Assembly: GCF_050908995.1 (NCBI RefSeq) | Contig: NC_135123.1 | Coordinates: forward strand, 12,462,001-12,526,000 | Direction of reading: 5' to 3' | Source: Andrena cerasifolii | Taxonomy: Eukaryota; Arthropoda; Insecta; Hymenoptera; Andrenidae | DNA: 64,000 bases | Shown here: one piece after another, positions 1 through 12,101 of the stretch | How positions within the stretch are numbered: position 1 is the first letter of the stretch | Layout of the letters: the number at the start of each line of letters is the position of its first letter | Notes under the pieces: model-generated | Told to the model about the DNA's origin: nothing | Seen by the model: the letters and a program-made list of their open reading frames with translations, nothing else | The model's database searches: none | Program-made: the position numbers and the translations under genes

Positions 1-324
1 ATATGTAATAAATATATAGACATAAATAAAATTCTAACACCTTTATGACCCCTTGCTTTCACATAATGGGAAAAATAACATAAAATCGTGTAACTTGCGT
101 TTGGAAAACAGATTTAATTATAAAACTATATGTACTTCTTCACTGATCCAAAGTATTTTCAACGGCACAAAGGGCAAAACCTTTATGAAAACAATTATAG
201 GAAAAGTGCAATTGTAGCGAATCTACTGTTTACCTGCTCATGTCCATGCAATAGAAAAAAACTTATTTACCATATTACTTAATATCCTTAAAACTTAAAT
301 TCGTGTTCAGTATCACTTTGAAAG
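1..324. other. 3' flank of the Iwr1-like gene
   Basis: AT-rich sequence downstream of the minus-strand Iwr1-like gene, probably its 3' UTR and flank. Two AATAAA hexamers lie on the plus strand near 8 and 25, so they might belong to a plus-strand gene ending left of the window. I see no open frame or other structure. Confidence 0.4.
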
Positions 325-1462
325 TTAACTGTAGTTACTATCTTTACTGGAATTATCATCAGCATCATCTTGCTTGCTTACGTATTCTGCACTACATTCA
401 CTGAGATCACTGTCGTTCTCGTCTAACTCCTCCTGTATCCTTGCCTTGTATCTCGCGTATTTATAACCATAAGCTTCCACGTCGTTCTCATCAACCGCAT
501 AAACGAAATCATCCTCACTAGACAAATCGGAACCATCGTCCACTCTCATGTTCATAACAGCCTCTCTTATATCATCCTCGTCGATCGACTTTTCGGAGTG
601 ATCGCTATCGGGGTAATCATTCCTCCAGTTCGATTCGGAATTGGAATCTTCTGACTCGCACTCACGTTCAGGATAACCATTATCTCTCTGGCCATCGTAA
701 ACCAATTCTTGTTCAAACGGATGTATGGACAGCATATCGTCTATGCACACCTCGTTCTCGGTTTGTCCATAATATAAATCATACACATAGTTACCCTGTA
801 ATACATTGTTTGTGTTACCAGAAAGAACGTAATCCTGTACATGCGGAATAGGGCGGAGCAGAAAATTCAAATTTAAATTTTCGTCTATATGGCATCGCTC
901 CGCCCTAATGGGGAAGCTACAACTAATATTCACAAAAGGTGCTTTACTTTTTCAGTGGAATGTTCCTCCGCAGTGGCACAGGACACAGAATCCTCCACGT
1001 CTATCACCGTCATCGCCTTGTCTTCGAACTTTTCATGATTGGAGTTATCCAAAGATCGAAAACAGTTGATTACTTTGTAACGATTCTCTGCTGAAGCCTC
1101 TTTCGTCTTTTCTCGTACTTTATTTAGAACATCCACCGGATGTTGTTTGAAATTTGCTTTTAGTTCGTCTTTCCCCAGAGTTTGAATCAGGTGTTCAACG
1201 ACATTATTCTCCTATTACAAAAACAAGGAAACACGTCGTGATTTAAACTCGAAAGAATTTGCGGGTGTTTTGCCGGAATTCTTTCAAATTTTACCTGATT
1301 CTTAACAGTCAGAGCAAACTTGAGGATTGTCGCAAGGGGACCGGACGCGGCCGAATCTTCTGACTGCTCATTTTCGTCAGTTTTCCGTCGTTTACATGCG
1401 ATTATTAATGCGTTTAAAGGCTCATCTTCGCATCTACGCTTCACACGCAACACCGCTGTCAT
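325..1462 (-). CDS. Iwr1/SLC7A6OS-like RNA polymerase II nuclear import factor
   Basis: Three exons on the minus strand: 1462-1295, 1211-948 and 834-325 (stop TAA 325-327). Both introns are phase 0 with GT-AG ends, giving about 313 aa, close to human SLC7A6OS (about 309). The N-terminus (TAVLRVKRRCEDEPLNALI, then CKRRK) matches the family start and has the basic clusters expected of a nuclear localisation signal. The third exon carries the family hallmark NYVYDLYY, then ENEVCIDDMLSIHPFEQE and SNWRNDYPD, and a very acidic tail. In yeast, Iwr1 binds assembled RNA polymerase II and takes it into the nucleus; that role is inferred here. The second intron (835-947) is the least certain join. Without it the frame meets a TGA just after the KVKHLL codons. 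The gene diverges from the zinc-finger gene, with 343 bp between starts. Confidence 0.9.
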
Positions 1463-1805
1463 TTTTTTATTTTTTTTTGCGCAAGATACTCGGAAAAGAA
1501 TATTTAAACGAACCCGAGCACGAACGTATACTTTGCGTCGTTATTCTAACCTATTCTAATAGTTCGTTTCACGTTGGCCGTTGGCGCTACGGTGCAGATC
1601 TCTGATTCGGAGGTTAGAATCGTTCTCAGAGCAGTCGACATATCGATTATCATTCGCTGGCCTGGTCAGCAACAACGCTGGCAGGGCGTAGAAATTCTCG
1701 GCATGTTTTCAACTTGGTATTTCTTCGTTTTCTTCGCATTAAACGTCTGATGAAATCCTGATTGCTGGTCTCGCTTAAAATGAAGCGTTAATATTAATCC
1801 GAAAC
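1463..1805. promoter_or_regulatory. Divergent promoter region, Iwr1-like / ZNF341-like
   Basis: Short 343-bp interval between the start codons of two divergent genes, so it must hold both 5' UTRs and a probably shared bidirectional promoter. It includes a T-rich tract next to the Iwr1-like start and no convincing TATA box, which fits a housekeeping promoter. Inferred from layout only. Confidence 0.5.
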
Positions 1806-4587
1806 ATGGCGCAATCTATTTTCGACGCTTTAACAGGTAAAACTTTTCCGTCGTAGAAATAGGTGGGGTTAACCAACAACTATCCTATTTATCTTTCCTC
1901 CTGAAAGAGAATCCAGGTAACATTTCAGGCACTAAAGGTCACTGGTTTTCGTGCTGTTACAGGCGTATCGCTCGACAGTCCTTCTGTGCAATCTTTATTG
2001 GAGTCACAGACTCTAATAACCGAGGTTGAGCAGTCAGGTGGGTTTCTTGCCAAAGTAATATTGATAACCTATCAGGAGATCCCTGCACTACGAATATTTC
2101 AACGGAACGGATCTGTAATGACTGTTTTTATATATTATATTTAGCAATCGATCAGGATGAGGAAGATATATTTCAATGCGGGAAGTGTAAAAGCCAGTTC
2201 ACATCGTTGCACATGTTTGTATTGCACAAAAGGACGCACCAAAAAGCGCAGGAGCAGACAATAGATTTAAGTCAGTTTTTGGTGAACGACGAGAATAATA
2301 CTGTTCATACGGAGGACAGTGGCCAAGAAGGATCGCAGTATAATCCTCAAGAAACGTTCGTTCAAAATGATCAACTCAGCGAGCCGATTATACTCGAAGA
2401 ATCAGACATGCTGTTCAGGTCAGCTATAAGTGATTACATACTCGACGCGTACTTAAAGATATCCGTTTCTAACGAGCGCTACGTTCTTTGCAGCATGGAT
2501 CAAGGTGCTAATTATTTTACAACGGATTCGACGTTTAGCGTTCCAATTATATTAAGTTCGGATGGGTTGGATAGTTTCGAAAGCTCCACTATGCCAGCGG
2601 ATACTGAACCAATGAAAGATGATTCAAACGAAGTACCTCATGCTCTGCAAAGCGATATGTCTCAAGAGCAGGATATTAGTAACGTAGAGAAAATTGATCT
2701 GTCGATAACGGATAGTCCGATGACAGACTCGGACGCTGCGATTAATCAAACACAAAATTTAAAGGTACGTGCCGTGGATGCCGTAAGCGGCTGTGTTGCG
2801 TTGGAATTCGTTCGCTGATCGGATAAAAATATTTGATTGCAGTATAAGTGTGGATACTGTAACAAGCAGTTCGCAAAGAAATTTTATTGGCAGCAACACG
2901 AGCGCTCTCACACGGGGGAAAAACCATATCAATGTGTTGTATGCGGACGTGCGTTTGCACAAAAATCTAATGTGAAAAAGCACATGTCGTCGCATAAAGT
3001 ATGGCCTGGCACTGCTATACACTCCCTACCTCCCGAGGTACATTAAAAATTTTGCCGTAAATTTGCAATATTCCTCCACATCTTTCTTTTTAATAGCCCA
3101 TGACCATTGTTAGGCACCAGCAGACGGAAGCATAGACCGTACCTATCATTGTCAGTTTTGCAAAGAGATATTCGATTCGTACAAAGCTCTAAAGGGCCAC
3201 CTTATAGTCTCTCACTTAGCACTGAAAGTGTACAAATGTGTGCAAAGTAGTTGTAGTATGATGTTCGCTGAACTCGAAGATTTCTTAGAGCATACTCGCA
3301 GCCATAAGAGATCGGAATATCGTTGTCACGTGTGCGGTGAAGTATTTAATACTCTGTCTGATCTTGGGCTCCATCAATACGCCCACTCCGTCCAAAAACA
3401 AAAGACAACAGAGAAATATTATTGCTGCTCCGTTTGTAAATCCTCCTTCTCGAATCTGGAGGCTTTGCAACACCACACGGAGACCACGACGCACGATTAC
3501 GCATGTTTACACTGCGGTAAAAGTTTCTTAATCGAACGATTTCTGCGGCGCCACTTGAAAACGCACGCCTCGTCCGCGCGATTCGCCTGCGAAGATTGCG
3601 GGAAAGCGTTCAAAACCGAGCAATATTTAGCTAATCATAAGTTAATACATAGCGAGGAAACGCCGTTTCTCTGTCCAGTGAGTAATTTTACGATTCGACT
3701 TACGAGATCGTAAAATTCCGTCACATTTTTCATATAATTTTTTTTTTTTTATTGTAGCATTGCCCGGCTAGATTCAAACGAAAAGATCGTTTGGGTCGGC
3801 ACATGCTGATTCACGATTTAACAAAGAGATTAAAGTGTCCCTTCAGAGGTTACTTAGGCTGCATGAGCGAATTCTCGCGACCTGATAAGTTAAAGCGTCA
3901 CCTTTTGACGCACAGCAATATCAAAAGATTTAGTTGTAGTCATTGTAATCGTAATTTCCATCGGGCACAAGCTCTTAAGCATCACGAAATGAATAAGCAT
4001 AGTTTAAAGTGCGAAATTTGTTCACACGTAAGTGTTGCATCGAAGTGAACCGATAGGGAGTAATCAAAGCCCGAGCTTACGCCTCTAAAAATGTTCTTTA
4101 CAGGCATTTAAAACTAAAGAACAATTGCTAACTCATAATTGCGATCAGTCGAGTGAGACCAAGAAGCACACGAGTTCACAGTTACCTAAGAAAGCTTCTG
4201 GATCATTTAAGCCAAGGAAACCTACCCCAAAGAGACAAACATCATCAAAGACTGCGATTGGGCTTGCTGATAAGGAGAAACTAGAGAAATTTAAGGCTGA
4301 CGAAATACAAAGAAAAGTAATTACACGTCGCTCGCGTATTCGATCTAATTTACCATCGCTCTAGAAGCCACGGCATCCAAGTAATTCCTTTTCTTGCCTT
4401 CTAGATTACCTCCGAAACGTTTAAGTCTGGCGACTACAAAGACGAAACGTGTACCAAAAAAGTAGAGAATATTTCTGTATCAAAAGAAATCGGATCAACG
4501 ATCGAAGCAATCATCAGATCTGACGCGGCGGACAATGAAATCAAACGCAACATTGATATATATTCGGTACAACAGACAGGCGAATAG
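1806..4587 (+). CDS. ZNF341-type C2H2 zinc-finger transcription factor
   Basis: Eight exons: 1806-1836, 1963-2037, 2145-2764, 2843-3037, 3114-3677, 3758-4027, 4104-4316 and 4405-4587. All introns are GT-AG and the CDS is 2,151 nt (716 aa). The start MAQSIFDALTG resembles the vertebrate ZNF341 start. One isolated finger (QCGKCKSQF) is followed by about 190 residues of acidic, Ser-rich linker. A finger block from about residue 243 contains HTGEKPYQCVVCGRAFAQ and KSNVKKHMSSHKVWP, then fingers in the ZNF341 order. I count about 13 C2H2-like units; the last ends H-x-C rather than H-x3-H. The fingers should bind DNA in the nucleus. In humans ZNF341 drives STAT3 and STAT1 transcription; the insect target is unknown. 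In the seventh exon, reading through the donor at 4317 reaches a stop at 4364, giving a possible shorter isoform by intron retention. Confidence 0.9.
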
Positions 4588-5149
4588 AGTTTTTAAATAT
4601 ATTTTTTAATTGTATTTAAATTATAATATAGTCTAGGCTGTAGATAAGTTGTCATATAGTACGTGCAATGGGATCATTGGCAAACTGCAAGTTGCATTTT
4701 ATAATAGCATATAATATTTTGTAGATTACATATCTGTGATAATTATATTATAAAATATATTAATATAAGTAACTTATATCTATCTTAAGTATTTTTAATG
4801 TCGCCTTCCTTAGATCGTATGGAATTTATGAATGTATTTAAAAAGAAAAAGGAGAGGCGTTTGTGTCAATACATACATTTGATTTAATTCAAACCGATGT
4901 CCCGTGCTGTGTCGTTAATTTTTTATTCCACAGGATGCAGCGATATCTACCTAACGAACGTTGTATTATACTTGAGAGATAAGTAAAAGGAAGTGGTTAG
5001 CAAAACCGCGATCACCACCTCGTTTCTTGCGTTCTCATTTCTAGTTCAGCTTAGTAAAGAAAGCACTGCAGTCCTGTGTACTAGGAAAAAAAACAGTGTC
5101 ACATTGGTGTGCATCTTTAATGCTGATATAATCAATTATATTCGAGAAG
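4588..5149. other. Intergenic: ZNF341-like 3' UTR and M13 gene 5' UTR
   Basis: The left part (about 4588-4850) is very AT-rich and is probably the zinc-finger gene's 3' UTR, although no exact AATAAA was found. The right part (about 4930-5149) is more balanced and probably holds the promoter and 5' UTR of the M13-family gene. No coding frame was recognised. Confidence 0.4.
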
Positions 5150-8100
5150 ATGCCTTCTCGAGGATTTTATGAAGTGGCTAACAAAGAAGAAGGCAGAGCA
5201 GCGGAACGTGACCAATCTTACAAGAGTTGCGTTATCGCACTATTAATATTTTTCTTTCTATGTATTATCCTCATTCTCGCAAGTTTACCGTGGAAAAGGT
5301 ACAACAATCGTTATTCTGAGGATGAAGATGAAAATTTGGTAACAGCCGAGGTGAGTTTATTTTTTTAAATGAAAAATTATAAAAGACGGTCTGATAGAAA
5401 TGATATCGGCACAGCAGCAGCATCGCAATCAACATCGCGCAGAGAGGACGACGAGTACAACAGAATCAATTAAACCTCATCTGTACGATGATACTTTCAT
5501 TGAGTCAACAATTTCAAAATTAGAAGTGTCCACGGAGAAGTCTGAAGTAACAAACGTTACGAACTCGACCAACGATTCGTTTAAGTTTGAAAAGCTCCTG
5601 AACGCCGAAACAACTACAGAACCATCAACATCTTCATTAATTAATAACGAATACACGACTAAGAAAGAATCGTACGACGATCCGTCAACAAGTAATATAG
5701 CTTCGTTGGATGAGAACTTCGGTTCTACCGGAGACGATGTATCTAGTTCGACTACGGAAGAATATAGCGAGAAGACTATTAACAGATCGGAAGACTATAC
5801 AACGCAATCTTCCACTTCCACGGATTTAAATATTGTCAGTAAAACAGCTTCCTTCGATGGGTACGAAAGCACGACAGACGGTGTTGCCGAATCCACAACC
5901 GAAGGTGACGAAAATACTACAATTAGAACTACTATCACCGACAATATTGCTAATGGAACAACGACAGACGTCCCCGTCGAATTTACAACTGAGGAGAAGT
6001 CTACGATTAAATCTACCATTAAAGATGTCGTTGACGAAACAACTACTTTCAGCACGTACGAGAGTACAACTGAAACTGAAAGTACTACAATTGACCCTGC
6101 CACTGATAATCCTCGAAATATAACTACCGATTCTACGATAACAAGTACAGCGCAAATTACAACTACGGACAGATCTATGAGCACGACGTCCGAGTATCGC
6201 CGTAATGAAACAGTATGCAGAACAGGCGAATGTAAAACTATGGCCAGCAAAATGCTATTTTACATGAATCACACGGCTGACCCGTGCGAGGATTTTTATG
6301 AATACGCTTGCGGTGGTTTCGAGGCGAATCCACAGGTCGTGGAACGGAATTTGAAGAATGTAGCTTATCAACGCATGTCGCGTGCGTATCGTTTTTTTCT
6401 TTACAACACTTAAGAGAAAATATTCTTTATCATCAACACTAAAAATAAAGAATATTTCCTCACGTATCCAGTGCATACATGTATGAGCAATACTTGGGTA
6501 TCATTAGGATGCCTCGAGGTAAGTCTCGGGTGGAGTAACGAGAGGATTTGGTTTTCAGGGCAAATGCAGGAGGAAGTGCGTGCGAACAAATCGTCCCTTT
6601 TCACCAAGTATTACAACAGCTGCATGCAATACGGAAACACGAATCTGACGGAAAGGATACGATTAGGTACGCAGTAGAAAAGAATGTCTAACTACCAATC
6701 ACTACCTAGAATATACATTTAATGTGCAATTCGTAATATTAACATCCTCGTTACACAGCGAGAGCAGAGTTAGACGAGGTAGGGAAGTTTTACACTGCCG
6801 ACAATTGGCCTGGAAATCATACAAACTTCACCGACTTAGTCGCTAAGCTATTGTTACGCAACAGGTAAGGGGGTTCTGAACAAGCGAACTGTACAAAAAT
6901 ATCGCCATCCTCGAGTGTCTTGAATCTTTCGATCTTTCAGCGCTCTGCTGTTCGACATCACTGCCGATCTCGACGAGTACTCGCCGAACCAGTTCACCCT
7001 CAAGATAGGGCCGACGATGTACAATAATCTGTTCGACACAGAGGAGCCGGAGGATCTTTGTTACGCTAGTCGATACGAGAGGGAAGAAGAGGTGGTGGAC
7101 CTAGGGAACATGTACAAAAAATATAAAACGTGCAAAGTACGGATATGTATGTGCATTCGATAGAGAAGCATGTTCTCCGCAGCCGAAAATAATTTAACGC
7201 GCGTACCATTCCTCGCCAGGACGATACGGAAACGTTTATAAAATCCGTCAAGGAAGCTTTGACGACGCTCAGCGTTTTCGACAAGCTGAACAGTATGTAC
7301 AACATCACCCAATACCTGCAGACCACGGTGATCCACATGGATATGCAGATAGTGAAAAGCTTTTTCGCGGTGAGTCCATCGAGCTTCACAGCCGCGCGAT
7401 CGAGAACGTTTCGTCGAGCCTTCTTTCGTTGCAGAATTACCCGTCCAAGAACAAGATCCGCGAGGCCTACCTCATGAAGAATTACACCCGCGTCTCAGTC
7501 GCGGCGTTACAGAAAGATCTGAAAGTCGTAAGATAAACAGTTTGCACGGTCGACCAGCTGATCTACTTGATGGAGTCGATATGTTCTGTAACATGTTTGC
7601 AGATAGACTGGACGAGACTGATCTACTTGCTTACAAAGCAAACGATTAAACAGGAAGTGAGCTTACAAGTCTACTTCTACGACGCTTTGATCGAAGGGCT
7701 GAAAAGCATCGAAGAATTCGAGGCGAGCAACGCAATGGCATTGAACAATATACTGCTGGGGCTGTACGCGCACAATCTTTACCGCGAGGTACGATACTTT
7801 ATGATACATTTCATTGACTTTCGCACTCAAGCGCGCATCGCTTTCAGCTGGTCGTATCGAAACACAGGGACACCGAGGAGCACTGCCTTCGGGTGGCTGG
7901 CAACGTTCTGATTCCGGAAGCATCGGACTTGTACATTTCCTCCTTCTCAACCGACGAACGTTCGAATATGAATAGATCTGTAAGAGTTCGTTACACGCGA
8001 TTTGGTTATTTAAAAGTGTCGATAGAGTAACTATCCATTGCTGTATGAATCAACAGATACACGATTTGTTCGAGAAACTGAAAGACACGTTGAAGTCGAG

Positions 8101-9636
8101 GGTAACAGAGGCAAAATGGGCCGCGCAAGAAGGGCGTGACGCGTTGGTGGCGAAGATAGACGATCTGAAAGTCGCAGTGCCCGATATTTCGTATTTTACT
8201 GATAACAAATCAACTTATAGGAACACCGGAGCTGACAAGGTACAAAGAAACGTTTTGATTTGTAAATAAAACGATAAGAAACGCGTGCGTGATACACTAA
8301 ATATCGACGTTAAAAAAAAATCTAGTACTACTGACTTGTATGAAACGTTTACATTAAGGATAGTGTCATGACGATTTAAATTCTAGGTGGATTTATCGGG
8401 CAATTACTTTGAGAATTCAATTGCTTTAATGCGAAGGTATCGAATGCTGATATACGCACAATTGTTTACAAATCCAGGCCACCCTGAACAAATGTAAGTC
8501 TAGAGTTAGAAATAATTGTACGAAATATCTTTACGTTGTTCTACTAAGTGGATTATCGAACAGTTGGACACAATACGCAACGCCGTACCAATCCAAAGGA
8601 TTCACTATCTACGGATTGGATCTCGTTGTAATACCGTTCGGTGTAATCGATTGGTCCACGAAGTATGATGAACCTTCGTTTGATTACATAACAATGGCAA
8701 CACTTGGTAACGTGATAGCGCACCAAATCGCACACCACTTCGACGCCAATGGTATTTGAACGATACGTAATACGATCGCGCTGCCAGACAGTGCTGGATC
8801 TTATAAATTCGTATAAGACTACAGATCTTTTAATCTCGAATATTGTCCTTCAGGTATCTATTATTGGAATGGAACCCGCGACGCCGAATACTCCCTGTTG
8901 AACGACAACGACTCTACGAACTCGAATTTCGCAATATATATTAATTGTCAAAGAAATATTCTATATCAGAACCCTCTGACTATGGAGTTACCATCGACAG
9001 GGCAGATCGTGTCTTACGAGGTGAAATCATACATTTCGTTCCTCTATGACTCTATGATATCGTTATAACTGCAAACAATATCGTTTAAAAGCGGTATATG
9101 TACAATTGGGTGCGCTATTTAAACTAACCAGTGTTTGTCATTTACGAAACACGTTTGCAGATCCCGCAACTGACGTTGAACGAACGATTATCCGAGACGA
9201 TGGGACTCAGATTAGCCTATGATACTTTGGATCGATTGAGATCTCGTGCGGAAGTTCATCTTCCATGGCTCGATCTTGATTCCGATCAGTTATTCTATCT
9301 CACCTATGCTCAGGTACTCTTGTTACAGTAAGATTCATGGCATTAGCATTGTTTAAATCTACAATTATTAAAAGTATTACCGTATAGTGAACGCGATATT
9401 TTTCTTTTCTGTCACAGATGCAGTGTACGAAGTCACCACTTACGTCGTCGTATGTATCATTGTACGAGGACGAGCAATTACCGAGTCGCATTCGCATCTT
9501 TGTTTCTGCGTCTAACAATAGGCTTCTTGGTGAAGCTTGGAATTGTGCGGATGGCTCGCGAATAATTCCAAGTTCTACTTGCAGCGTATTTCCGTATCTC
9601 GAGTCTAACGATGACGGAGTAACTACAGCGCAATAA
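5150..9636 (+). CDS. Neprilysin/ECE-like (M13) type II membrane protein, predicted inactive
   Basis: Fifteen exons: 5150-5350, 5415-6381, 6559-6666, 6759-6864, 6941-7136, 7220-7369, 7435-7527, 7603-7788, 7848-7979, 8057-8239, 8387-8493, 8564-8751, 8854-9020, 9161-9313 and 9418-9636. The joined frame is 3,156 nt (1,051 aa). A short cytoplasmic tail and one membrane helix (residues about 25-47) indicate a type II protein. Residues about 68-335 form a Thr/Ser/Glu-rich stalk with many N-x-T/S sites. The M13 ectodomain starts near residue 337, with DPCEDFYEYACGGF at about 356. Active family members cut small peptides outside the cell. Here the zinc motif HExxH reads HQIAH (H863, Q864, H867). The third zinc ligand E936 remains, the following Asp is E940, the transition-state His is Q999, and the NAYY substrate motif is absent. 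Length exceeds the usual 700-770 aa because of the stalk. The join after exon 2 (donor GTGCGT at 6382) is the weakest. A binding or decoy role is inference. Confidence 0.9.
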
Positions 9637-10429
9637 TAATAAAGCGACCGATCTTTCTTCTTCTTCTTCTTCTTTTTTCGTTTTGTTTATAAGAAAGCGT
9701 GATTAAGTGGTAACGACGCTGTCCGTTTATTCTCAGGAACAAGATAGTTTTCTTTTTCTTTGTTTCATTAACATTCACACGTAAACAGGCACGATATGAG
9801 AAAATCAGATGAGCTCATACATCCATTGGCAACCTACTAAATTTAAATACTCTCCTCCGTATGCTCTTTACAAGGCGACTAGAAAGTTAGATAGCGTGAA
9901 CACTTCACCCTTAAGTCGGTCGTTATTTCTTGTGAACCTGTTCACAATCGCTTCTTTTCCACCGAGTCCACAGATTTTGCAGAGTGAACCATACCCCCTA
10001 GAACACAGACCGATTGCTACAACTGCATATTACTTTAACATTTACTGAACCAATGATGAACTGAGCTGTGACAAAATGTTCGATACATCACAAATAAATT
10101 ATGAACGTGTACATTAATTTAAAATCATATCATCAGACATGCATTCGTATTCATACATGTTGAGAAATTAACATTACGTTTATCACCGAATGCTGCGGGC
10201 AACAACAGAATGTAAACAAGTACAAAAATTCGTGACATAAAACAGAAGCAACCCGTGACACAGCTTGTTTTGCTTTCATAACATTCATGTCAGTTGAGTA
10301 ATGGACTTTAGAACATGTAGATGCCACTCTCGTTTTATATTTAGTAGCTGTTAATTATAAGTCAATAGCCCAGTACACTATCGGCTTAGTACGAAGCGTT
10401 ATACACGCTTGAAAAGAACATAGTAGACA
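9637..10429. other. Convergent 3' flanks of M13 and PSS genes
   Basis: Tail-to-tail interval. The M13 gene has AATAAA at 9638-9643, immediately after its stop codon, so its 3' UTR may be very short. On the minus strand an AATAAA (TTTATT near 9725) could end the phosphatidylserine synthase transcript, which would bring the two 3' ends close together. A short TTC repeat lies at about 9656-9675. No other gene was seen. Confidence 0.45.
9656..9675. repeat. TTC microsatellite
   Basis: About six to seven copies of CTT/TTC followed by a T run, in the 3' region between the two convergent genes. Confidence 0.8.
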
Positions 10430-12101
10430 TCAACACATACCACTGCTAGGAGTTACATCCACATGGCTGTTGCCTAGTCGTGTAACTGACCGTTTTGATA
10501 TAACTTTCTTTTCCGTCTGAAAAGACGAGAGCCATGCAAAAGGCATAAAGGAAAATGCAAATAATCATTCAGTTAGTTCCAAAGTAAACGAAAATCCAAC
10601 TCTAAGGAACAGGCCACGTACCTCAAAGTACTGATGCCATAGAACACAGCCATAGACACAGAGAACCGAGACTAGAGATTGGCAAAGTAGCCACAGAAGA
10701 ATGTTTAGTGCTTGAGTGCGCTCAAATAATGCAGCACCATGCCGTATACACAGTAATGCTTCTGTAACCATAATCGCACCATAGACCCAACACTGAGTCC
10801 CTACTCTACTACACGTTGGATCTGTTACATACATGTAGTACTGCCTACAATTTATATCCAAACATTATACCCTTAACATGGATTGTCCTCGTTCAACCTA
10901 TTTTAGCAAACATTCGTCGATTGCGCGATATAACTTTTGCCTACCTAACGGATGGTGCGACAATTATTCCAATTAATATTAGTCTTGCCACGACAAAGGG
11001 ATGAGAGGGTGGAAATTCATACACGTGCTTTAAGAAAAATGTATTTAGCTCCGAGACCTGCCAGAAGATAACCAACTGGCACAGAGCAACGAATCTCATG
11101 TACGTGCAGGTCGGATCCAACCATCTAACAGCGGTCCAACTGCCAGGAGTAAATTGTAGCATTGCTCTCTTCAATTTTCCAGTGGTGCTCTCAATGTCAC
11201 GGATGCTTACCCATTTATATTCGCGCATCTCCAAAAGGGAGCAAATCTTTAATCCGACCCAGATACCCAAGCCATTACATATAACAACATCGAGTATAAA
11301 TGCATCCCACCAGCATTCCACAAAATTTGGCAACAAATGAGCGAATGCTATCTCCGTTACTTCCCACATAACACTAATGGCCCACAGAATACCAAGATGT
11401 CGAATGAGAATTGCTTTAAAAGCCCATCCCAGAAAGTGGGCTACTGCAAAAATGTCTAAATGATTCCATATCTTCTCTAACGTAATATCCGAACAATTAA
11501 CACCATATTCTTTATCCATATCTATGTGAAACGACGCCAAGCCGGGGTCTACCCAGACCAGGATCTTTTTGACTGTTTCGTAGTCTTGGAACAGCATGAA
11601 TAGCAGCCCCATTAGGTACAGTACGCTACAACCAAATACGAGACTCCAAACGACCGGATGGGGCCTCGTGAATGGTCCGTTCGGAAATATGAGCATTGAT
11701 ATAATGAGAAAAAAAAATATGATGCAGAGTATTCCGGCCCAAATGTTGTCCTCGACATTGGTAGTATTCCTGTGTTGAATTAACAGCCGATATTTACAAT
11801 GTTTAGGATTTTCACGGTGATGTAGGATATACTGTATATTCAATTACCTAGTGAATGCAGAATATATTACAGCGCCGATCGCGATCAGGAGCAACGTAAT
11901 GCTGTGTGGCTTATAGAAGAATTCGATCGAGATATCATCGACTGGTTGCTCATTGATATTTGGAAAACTGTCCGTCCCGTGTCGTAACCTGTGCCCTTCG
12001 CTGTAGCCAGGGCTACTCCGGCAATTCACAACCTCATTTTCGCCACCCTTGACAGGCCTCTCCGAGAGCCTGTCACCGACAGATTTCTTGCTAGTCGACA
12101 T
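10430..12101 (-). CDS. Pss: Phosphatidylserine synthase (PTDSS1-like)
   Basis: Four exons on the minus strand: 12101-11848, 11769-10945, 10844-10622 and 10516-10430. The CDS is 1,389 nt (462 aa), against 473 aa for human PTDSS1. The enzyme swaps serine for the head group of phosphatidylcholine or phosphatidylethanolamine in the ER membrane. Evidence includes family-diagnostic segments such as NGPFTRPHPVVWSLVFG, the conserved WWDAFILDVVICNGLGIW, NTFFLKHVYEFPPSHP and DPTCSRVGTQCWVYG. Many hydrophobic stretches agree with a multi-pass protein. About 70 hydrophilic N-terminal residues precede the first helix. The last exon (28 residues, ending PSSGMC) is tentative, because a GTATGT donor-like site overlaps its end and a further exon is possible. 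Which base is exchanged cannot be told from sequence. The gene diverges from SPT6 and converges on the M13 gene. Confidence 0.92.

Noticed and set aside
1187..1462. Plus-strand frames overlapping the Iwr1-like first exon (1320-1605)
   Set aside because: Antisense of a recognisable coding exon and T-rich promoter; no independent evidence.
5795..6250. Antisense open frames of 109 and 151 aa (Val/Ser-rich)
   Set aside because: Mirror images of the Thr/Ser-rich stalk exon of the M13 gene; the composition follows from the sense codons.
8721..8735. HQIAH as a sequencing error for HEIAH
   Set aside because: A single base could do it, but the Asp and distal His of the active site and the NAYY motif are also changed, so a real loss is more likely.
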